Positions 1-4,210 of a stretch of 6,754 nucleotides of DNA are shown one piece after another. Numbering within the stretch: position 1 is the stretch's first letter; each line of letters begins with the position of its first letter. The position numbers were made by a program, and so were the translations under genes. Location: NCBI GenBank assembly GCA_013329565.1, contig DUJZ01000049.1, positions 1-6,754 of the forward strand, read 5' to 3'. The stretch is from Methanomassiliicoccales archaeon. GTDB taxonomy: Archaea; Thermoplasmatota; Thermoplasmata; Methanomassiliicoccales; UBA472. The notes under the pieces were generated by a model. That model made no database searches. It was not told the DNA's origin and was given only the letters and a program-made list of their open reading frames with translations.

Positions 1-1532
1 TGTGCGGGGAGCACCGCGTTTATTATCGTTGCCCCTGCGGCGGCCACACTGATCCTGTCGGAGAATCCAAAGAGGTCCCGGTCAACCTGGCCGAGGAGCT
101 TGAAAAGGCAAGAAAGGTCCTCGGGGAAAGGTCGATCCCGCCCAAGCTCAAGGGGGAGAAGGAGCTCAGGTCCAAGGACATGTGCCCGGAACCCCTCGAG
201 AAGGGCATTCTGCGCCGCAAGCACGAGATATACGTCAACAAGGACGGGACCGTCCGCTTCGACCTCACGGACGTTCCCTTGACCCACTTCCGCCCTCGGG
301 AGATAGGGCTTAGCGTGGAGAAGGCGTTGGAGCTAGGCTACGATCACGACGTCTACGATCGGCCTTTGACCGATCCCGAGCAGCTCTGCGAGCTCAAGGT
401 CCAGGACATCGTCCCATCCAATTCCTGCGGGGACTTCATGGTGCGGGTGGCCGACTTCATCGACGATCTTCTGGAAAGGTTCTACGAGCTGCCCCGTCAT
501 TACAACGCCCAGAGGAAGGAGGACATCATCGGTCATTTGGCCATCGGGCTGGCCCCGCACACCTCGGGCGGGATACTGTGCAGGATAATCGGCTTCACCA
601 AGGCCAGCGTCTGCTTCGGCCATCCTTTCTTTCACGCGGCCAAGAGGCGCAACGCCGACGGGGACGAGGACAGCGTGGTGCTGCTTTTGGATGGGCTGCT
701 CAACTTCTCCCGTTCGTACCTCCCCGACAGCCGAGGCGGCCTCATGGACGCCCCGCTGGTGCTGGCTTTACGTCTGGACCCCAACGAGGTGGACAAGGAG
801 GCCCAGAACATCGACGTGCACTGGGAGTATCCGCTGGAGTTCTACCGGGCCGGCGTGGAGTTCCGGCACCCCAGGGACATCCAGTCCAAGATGGACCTGG
901 TGGCGGATCGCATAAAATCGCTTTTGCAGTACGAGGGATTCGGCTTCACTCACGATACCCACGACATAGCGGAGGGGCCGGACGAATCCGCGTACAAGAC
1001 GCTGGAGACCATGATGGACAAGATGACCGCCCAGCTTGAGCTGGCCAAGCGCATAAGGGCGGTGGACGAGGGGGATGTCGTTCACAGGGTCATCACCAAG
1101 CACTTCCTGCCCGACCTCATCGGAAACCTGAAGAGCTTCTCCGGCCAAAAGTTCCGCTGCACCAAATGCGGGGAGAGCTATCGGCGGGTGCCCCTCTGCG
1201 GGCATTGCTACTGCGGCAACAAGCTGAACCTCACGGTCTACGAGGCGAGCGTCAAGAAGTATCTCGAGGTCACCAGCCGCATCGGGCGTGATTACGGCGT
1301 ATCTGAATACACGCAGCAGCGCATACGACTGATAGAGAAATCGATCACATCGATCTTCGGGGAGCAGATGGACAACTCCCCGCCCTCGCTGGACTCCTAT
1401 GACGAGGGAGGGGGGGAGCAACCCTTGGAGTTCCCGGACGATCCGGACGAGGAACCCGTGGTCTGGGACAAGGGGTTGCCCGAGAAGCGACGCAAGCAAC
1501 CAATTAGTCTGGAATCTTTCTCAGAAGAATGA
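1..1532 (+). CDS. polC: DNA polymerase D large subunit DP2, C-terminal part (5' end outside window)
   Basis: Catalytic subunit of the archaeal replicative DNA polymerase D, which works with the small exonuclease subunit DP1 and PCNA at the fork. The frame is open from base 3, so the gene enters from the left; 509 residues are visible, under half of the usual 1100-1300. Visible features, numbered from base 3: a Cys pair at residues 10 and 12 (CPCGG), the end of a zinc knuckle; the stretch PEPLEKGILRRKH and PLTHFRPREIG, typical of DP2; the catalytic signature HPFFHAAKRRNADGDED with Asp219 and Asp221; the following LLLDGLLNFSRSYLPD; and a second zinc knuckle with Cys386, 389, 399, 402 and 404. 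The tail is acidic and ends in QPISLESF, a PCNA-box-like motif, then stops at TGA 1530-1532. No intein interrupts the catalytic site. The gene converges on the rpoD operon. The family call is certain; the knuckle spacing is unusual. Confidence 0.96.
   Translation, partial: CGEHRVYYRCPCGGHTDPVGESKEVPVNLAEELEKARKVLGERSIPPKLKGEKELRSKDMCPEPLEKGILRRKHEIYVNKDGTVRFDLTDVPLTHFRPREIGLSVEKALELGYDHDVYDRPLTDPEQLCELKVQDIVPSNSCGDFMVRVADFIDDLLERFYELPRHYNAQRKEDIIGHLAIGLAPHTSGGILCRIIGFTKASVCFGHPFFHAAKRRNADGDEDSVVLLLDGLLNFSRSYLPDSRGGLMDAPLVLALRLDPNEVDKEAQNIDVHWEYPLEFYRAGVEFRHPRDIQSKMDLVADRIKSLLQYEGFGFTHDTHDIAEGPDESAYKTLETMMDKMTAQLELAKRIRAVDEGDVVHRVITKHFLPDLIGNLKSFSGQKFRCTKCGESYRRVPLCGHCYCGNKLNLTVYEASVKKYLEVTSRIGRDYGVSEYTQQRIRLIEKSITSIFGEQMDNSPPSLDSYDEGGGEQPLEFPDDPDEEPVVWDKGLPEKRRKQPISLESFSEE
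1497..1520 (+). other. PCNA-interacting (PIP)-like motif at the DP2 C-terminus
   Basis: Codons 1497-1520 encode QPISLESF, three residues before the end of DP2. The Leu-x-x-Phe core and the preceding Gln resemble a PIP box (Q-x-x-L-x-x-F-F), and PolD large subunits in other archaea carry such a box at the C-terminus. The Gln is one residue too far from the Leu and the second aromatic is Ser, so the motif is degenerate. It sits after a disordered-looking acidic and Pro-rich tail, as tethered PIP boxes do. PCNA binding is an inference. Confidence 0.5.
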
Positions 1533-1561
1533 GAAAATGGGAAGATGGCGGGAGTACCGCC
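1517..1561. terminator. Probable terminator region between convergent polC and rpoD
   Basis: Two inverted repeats lie at the meeting point of the convergent genes. TTTCTCA (1517-1523) and TGAGAAA (1530-1536) form a perfect 7-bp stem with a 6-nt loop that spans the polC stop codon. GGCGG (1547-1551) and CCGCC (1557-1561) form a 5-bp stem with a 5-nt loop. Read on the minus strand, the second hairpin is followed by a pyrimidine-rich, T-rich tract (about 1545 down to 1517), which is the kind of signal that ends archaeal transcription after rpoD. The plus strand has only a short T run (1563-1565), so termination of polC here is less well supported. Confidence 0.5.
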
Positions 1562-1564
1562 GTT

Positions 1565-2401
1565 TCAGCCTTCCAGAGAAGCGACCTTCTCCCTGAACTC
1601 GTCGAAGCCCATCTCCAACGATTCCAGGGCCTTGGTCAGTGCCACCCTCGCGCTCAGGGACCCGTCGGTCTCGAACTCGAAGAGGAACTTGCTCTCGGAC
1701 CACTTAACCGTGATGGCGCCGGTGCGGCAGACCTTGACGCACTCCTCGCACAGGACGCAGGCGTCATTGTCCAGGACCTGTACCTTCTGGTCCTTGAAGT
1801 TCATGACCTCCTTCGGGCAGACCTTCACGCAGGTGCCGCCGTTGTCGCACTTGGATTGGTCGATGGTCACGGTGGGGAAGTACTTGTATCCCACACCGTG
1901 GGTCGGCTGCCACTTGGCGTGCTTGCGGCCGGTGCCCAGCTCGGCGATGGCGTAGGCCAGTATTCCCTGGCGCTCGCCCAGCCTCACGATGGGGATCAGC
2001 TGGTCCTTGACCTGGAACTTGGCGTCGCCCAGGCAGCTGAGGTCACCCGAGTACACCTCGCACGGCCCCCTCTTTTCCAGGGAGTAGTAGATGGTGCAGC
2101 TCGGGCAGCCCTCGCCGCCGCAGGTGCACTGGTCGCGGAAGCCGAACAGCTCCAGATCGGTAGGGATCGGGACCAGGCCCAGGCGGTGGGCCACGATCTC
2201 GTCGAACACCGGGCTGATGCTCTCGTACTCGTTGCCCTCGGCGTCCACGGACGAACCGAGGTGGAACTCCACGTCGTCGATGGCCAGCTTGGGCACGTCC
2301 ATGATCAGCGCCCTTCTCAGCGCGTTGACCTTCTCCGGGCTGGCGTCGGTGACCAGGAACTTGGCCCTGGTCTCCATCTCCTCTAGCATCTTTATGTGCA
2401 T
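1565..2401 (-). CDS. rpoD: DNA-directed RNA polymerase subunit D (Rpo3), with ferredoxin-like Fe-S domain
   Basis: Archaeal counterpart of bacterial alpha and eukaryotic Rpb3/AC40; it pairs with subunit L to start assembly of RNA polymerase. The 278-residue length fits the family. The N-terminal dimerisation part contains NALRRALIMDVPKLAID (residues 26-42) and FDEIVAHRLGLVPIP (66-80). Cys92, 94, 99 and 102 form a small Cys cluster (CTCGGEGCPSC) seen in other archaeal D subunits. Residues 180-232 are a ferredoxin-like insertion: motif 2 has all four Cys (215, 218, 221, 225), but motif 1 has only Cys185, 191 and 195, with Gly188 where a Cys is expected. The ATG at 2401 is supported by AGAGG 6 nt upstream; Met5 would place that site 18 nt away. 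It is the last gene of the rps13 operon, 11 nt after rps11. Confidence 0.97.
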   Translation of the reverse strand: MHIKMLEEMETRAKFLVTDASPEKVNALRRALIMDVPKLAIDDVEFHLGSSVDAEGNEYESISPVFDEIVAHRLGLVPIPTDLELFGFRDQCTCGGEGCPSCTIYYSLEKRGPCEVYSGDLSCLGDAKFQVKDQLIPIVRLGERQGILAYAIAELGTGRKHAKWQPTHGVGYKYFPTVTIDQSKCDNGGTCVKVCPKEVMNFKDQKVQVLDNDACVLCEECVKVCRTGAITVKWSESKFLFEFETDGSLSARVALTKALESLEMGFDEFREKVASLEG

Positions 2402-2407
2402 AAAGCG

Positions 2408-2412
2408 CCTCT
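2408..2412 (-). promoter_or_regulatory. Ribosome binding site of rpoD
   Basis: AGAGG on the minus strand lies 6 nt before the ATG at 2401, in the short gap after the rps11 stop. It selects Met1 over the nearby in-frame Met5. Confidence 0.7.
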
Positions 2413-2796
2413 TTAGACCCTTCTGCCCCGGCGCCCGCCCTTCTTCTTGGTGCCGTCATGCGGGATAGGGGTGACATCCTCGATGCGCCCGATCCTAAGT
2501 CCAGCGCGGGCCAGGGCCCTGATGGCCGCCTGAGCGCCCGGGCCGGGGGAGGTGGAGCGGTTTCCGCCAGGTGCGCGCACCTTGACGTGTATGCCCTCGA
2601 TCCCCTTCTCCTTGGCTATCTCGGCCACCTTCTCAGCGGCCCTCATGGCCGCGTAAGGCGAGGACTCGTCCTTGGCCGCCTTGACCACCATTCCGCCGGT
2701 GCACTTCGTGATCGTCTCAGCACCGGTGACGTCGGTCAAGGTGATTATGATGTTATTGTAGCTGGCGAAAACGTTCGCAATTCCCCACTTACCCAT
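2413..2796 (-). CDS. rps11: 30S ribosomal protein S11 (uS11)
   Basis: Small-subunit protein of the platform, contacting 16S rRNA near the mRNA exit/E site. The 127 residues match archaeal uS11 length. Diagnostic sequence includes [19 protein letters not shown] (residues 7-25), the [20 protein letters not shown] region (72-91) with the Gly/Pro turn, and the basic C-terminus [15 protein letters not shown] (113-127) that follows rRNA. The ATG at 2796 shares one base with the rps4 stop (TGATG), and a strong GAGGAGGTGA lies 4 nt upstream inside the end of rps4. This indicates coupled translation with rps4. The stop TAA lies 11 nt before rpoD. Nothing is abnormal. Confidence 0.98.
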   Translation of the reverse strand: MGKWGIANVFASYNNIIITLTDVTGAETITKCTGGMVVKAAKDESSPYAAMRAAEKVAEIAKEKGIEGIHVKVRAPGGNRSTSPGPGAQAAIRALARAGLRIGRIEDVTPIPHDGTKKKGGRRGRRV

Positions 2797-3482
2797 CAGT
2801 TCACCTCCTCGGTCGGCAGCTCGGCCGGGACGTCCTCGACATCCTGGACGGCGGCCTCAACATCCTTGGGCACATGCTTCACGAACTTCTTCTTGCCCGG
2901 GTCCCTCTTCATCTCCGCGGCCTCCTCCATGCGAGCCTTCACCGCGGCGGCCTCCTTTCGGGCCTGCTTCAGCGGGTGCAGCTCGTCAGCGATGGGCGAC
3001 CTCGGGTTCAGCATGATCTTCTCTTCGTCCTCACGGGTGACGATGTAACCAGGTATGGTGACCTTCTGGTCGTCGATGCAAACGTGTCCGTGAACGATGA
3101 ACTGCCTGGCCTGGCCGACGGTGGACGCCAGTCCCTTGTTGAACACGACGGTCTGCAGGCGGCGGTCCAGCAGGGCGAGGTCGGAAAGTCCGAGCACATC
3201 GTCCAGCCTGGTGCCTTCCATAGGAAGCAGGCCGATCCTGGCGCACTTGTGGAGCAGGTTCTCGGTCTCCATCTTGGCCTGGTGCTCCCCGATCCTGAGG
3301 CGGGCCTGGAGTTCACGGGACTGCTTGCGCAGGTTCCGCAGTATGGTCTTGGCCTTCCACAGCTCCTTCTTGTTCTTCAGACCGTACTGCTTTACGAGTA
3401 TGGCCTCCTCCTTTATGCGCTCGCCCTGCCAGGGGTGGGAGGGAGTGTCGTAGCTCCTCCGCGGGAACTTTGGATCACCCAT
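2796..3482 (-). CDS. rps4: 30S ribosomal protein S4 (uS4)
   Basis: Primary-binding small-subunit protein that nucleates assembly of the 16S 5' domain; in bacteria S4 also represses its own operon. The protein has 228 residues. The N-terminus [17 protein letters not shown] is typical of archaeal uS4, which begins with a patch that replaces the bacterial zinc finger. The S4 RNA-binding domain covers about residues 105-160 ([14 protein letters not shown], then [17 protein letters not shown]). After about residue 175 comes a charged extension, first basic/helical and then acidic ([20 protein letters not shown]), probably disordered. The start at 3482 has AAGGAGG 7 nt upstream, only 2 nt after the rps13 stop. 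The end overlaps rps11 by one base. Gene order S13-S4-S11 is the archaeal arrangement; bacteria usually have S13-S11-S4. Confidence 0.97.
   Translation of the reverse strand: MGDPKFPRRSYDTPSHPWQGERIKEEAILVKQYGLKNKKELWKAKTILRNLRKQSRELQARLRIGEHQAKMETENLLHKCARIGLLPMEGTRLDDVLGLSDLALLDRRLQTVVFNKGLASTVGQARQFIVHGHVCIDDQKVTIPGYIVTREDEEKIMLNPRSPIADELHPLKQARKEAAAVKARMEEAAEMKRDPGKKKFVKHVPKDVEAAVQDVEDVPAELPTEEVN
2801..2810 (-). promoter_or_regulatory. Strong Shine-Dalgarno of rps11
   Basis: GAGGAGGTGA on the minus strand is an almost full match to the 16S anti-Shine-Dalgarno. It sits 4 nt before the rps11 ATG and within the last codons of rps4. With the 1-nt stop/start overlap it fixes the rps11 start and suggests translational coupling. 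Confidence 0.85.
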
Positions 3483-3484
3483 GT

Positions 3485-3988
3485 TCAGGCCTCCTTCTTG
3501 GGGGCGGGCTGGTTCTTGTTCTTGGAAACGCCCAGGGTCAGACCCTTCCTGCCGTTGGACCTGGTGCGCTGGCCGCGGACCTTGTGTCCGGACTCATGGC
3601 GCACTCCACGGTAGCATCTGATCATCTTCAGGCGGTTGATGTCGTCCTTCAGGACCATGTCCAGATCGACGCCGACCACGTGGTGGTCCTCGCCGGTCTC
3701 ATAGTCCGCCTGGCGGTTGATGGCCCAGTTGGGGGCGTAATCAGAATAGCTGGATATGAGCTTGGTCAGCTCGTCGGTGGCTGCCTCGTCCAGGGAGCCG
3801 ATCTTGACCGAGCGGTCCACGCCGGCCTTCCGGACGATGACCTCGGCCACTCTCTTTCCAACGCCTTTTATGCTCTGCAGGCCGACCACGGTTGGCTTGT
3901 TGCCGTCAATGTCCGTGTTGACTATACGGACAATGTACCGGAAGTCGTCCTTCTCCTCGGTTGTAGTAGTCTTCTTCGCTTCAGCCAA
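3485..3988 (-). CDS. rps13: 30S ribosomal protein S13 (uS13), UUG start
   Basis: Small-subunit head protein that contacts 5S/23S rRNA in the B1 bridge and P-site tRNA with its tail. With the TTG at 3988 it has 167 residues, a normal archaeal size, and begins MAEAKKTTTTEEKDDFRYIV. The helix-two-turn-helix part carries GLQSIKGVGKRVAEVI (36-51); the C-terminal RCYRGVRHESGHKVRG and RTRSNGRKG (124-149) are hallmark rRNA/tRNA-binding sequences, followed by a Lys-rich tail. The frame stays open upstream to a TTG at 4156, but the extra 56 residues look unlike S13, run through the hairpin leader and reach upstream of the likely transcription start, so they are excluded. GAGGG lies 6 nt before the chosen TTG. 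First gene of the operon; the stop is 2 nt before the rps4 ATG. Confidence 0.93.
   Translation of the reverse strand: MAEAKKTTTTEEKDDFRYIVRIVNTDIDGNKPTVVGLQSIKGVGKRVAEVIVRKAGVDRSVKIGSLDEAATDELTKLISSYSDYAPNWAINRQADYETGEDHHVVGVDLDMVLKDDINRLKMIRCYRGVRHESGHKVRGQRTRSNGRKGLTLGVSKNKNQPAPKKEA
3490..3496 (-). promoter_or_regulatory. Ribosome binding site of rps4
   Basis: AAGGAGG on the minus strand, inside the last codons of rps13, lies 7 nt before the rps4 ATG at 3482. The arrangement implies translational coupling of S13 and S4. Confidence 0.8.
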
Positions 3989-4145
3989 GATTATCCCTCG
4001 CTGATGATCGCGAATCGAAGCTCGCCCTCGCGAAGTACGCCCCGCACCTAAGGGCGCGGTTTGCAGTTCCCATCTCCGGATAGGGCTACCGGTCCGGGAA
4101 CAAGCCCCTTTAACAAAGGGCTCCCTCAACAGTATCGATTCTGTC
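3989..4145 (-). promoter_or_regulatory. Long structured 5' leader of the rps13-rps4-rps11-rpoD operon
   Basis: About 157 nt lie between the predicted transcription start and the rps13 start codon. By eye, four inverted repeats are present. A: 4103-4122, AGCCCCTTT/AAAGGGCT with one bulged base and a 3-nt loop. B: 4066-4101, GTTCCC/GGGAAC with GGA/TCC continuing inward. C: 4042-4059, CCGCACC/GGCGCGG with a 4-nt loop; its one non-Watson-Crick pair is G·U in the minus-strand RNA but A·C in the plus strand, so the RNA of the rps13 transcript is the one that folds. D: 4008-4033, TCGCGA/TCGCGA. In addition, 4135-4141 can pair over 7 bp with 4012-4018, closing A, B and C into a cloverleaf-like unit but competing with D. 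No known riboswitch or tRNA pattern was recognised. A regulatory role is inferred. Confidence 0.55.
3995..3999 (-). promoter_or_regulatory. Ribosome binding site that sets the rps13 UUG start
   Basis: GAGGG on the minus strand lies 6 nt (ATAATC) before the TTG at 3988. The encoded protein from that TTG starts with AEAKKTTTTEEKDDF, a plausible archaeal S13 N-terminus. No ATG or GTG lies in frame between here and the conserved FRYIVRI. Confidence 0.75.
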
Positions 4146-4166
4146 GGACATGCCAAGATTGAGCCT

Positions 4167-4177
4167 GTATATAAGTA
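4167..4177 (-). promoter_or_regulatory. TATA box of the rps13 operon promoter
   Basis: TACTTATATAC on the minus strand is the only good archaeal TATA element between alaS and rps13, preceded by an A-rich AGAA that could serve as BRE. With the usual spacing of about 26 nt from the TATA centre, transcription should begin near 4145 (roughly 4142-4150), giving a leader of about 157 nt. The element lies 33-43 nt past the alaS stop, so the operon has its own promoter rather than depending on alaS read-through. The stretch 4178-4210 between it and alaS shows no clear T-rich terminator. Confidence 0.7.
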
Positions 4178-4210
4178 TTCTGCAACGGAAAGGAGGTGTT
4201 GGAAGGGGTT

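Noticed and set aside
1529..2386. Long plus-strand open frame opposite rpoD (285 codons), and similar long frames opposite rps4 and alaS
   Set aside because: These are shadows produced by GC-rich codon use of real genes on the other strand. They lack recognisable motifs and ribosome binding sites, and their composition follows the complementary codons.
3992..4082. Possible pseudoknot between loop bases 4078-4082 and bases 3992-3996 beside the S13 ribosome binding site (5 bp)
   Set aside because: Five-base complements occur often by chance in a region of this length; without covariation it cannot be claimed.
3989..4145. A tRNA or known small RNA gene in the rps13 leader, because of the cloverleaf-like set of hairpins and a TTCGATT string
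   Set aside because: Arm lengths and the order of stems do not fit a tRNA: no acceptor stem of proper spacing, no D-arm, and the TTCGATT is not in a 5-bp/7-nt T-arm.
4110..4151. A 13-codon upstream reading frame (ATG 4151 to TAA 4110-4112, minus strand) at the head of the rps13 leader
   Set aside because: The ATG lies only about 20 nt from the TATA centre, so it probably falls just upstream of the transcription start, and there is no ribosome binding site. It would matter only if the start is mapped at or above 4151, as a leaderless peptide.
4186..4200. Minus-strand AACACCTCCTTTCC, resembling the 3' end of 16S rRNA (anti-Shine-Dalgarno)
   Set aside because: It is short, lies upstream of the promoter's transcription start, and has no further 16S-like sequence around it; chance similarity is the simplest explanation.
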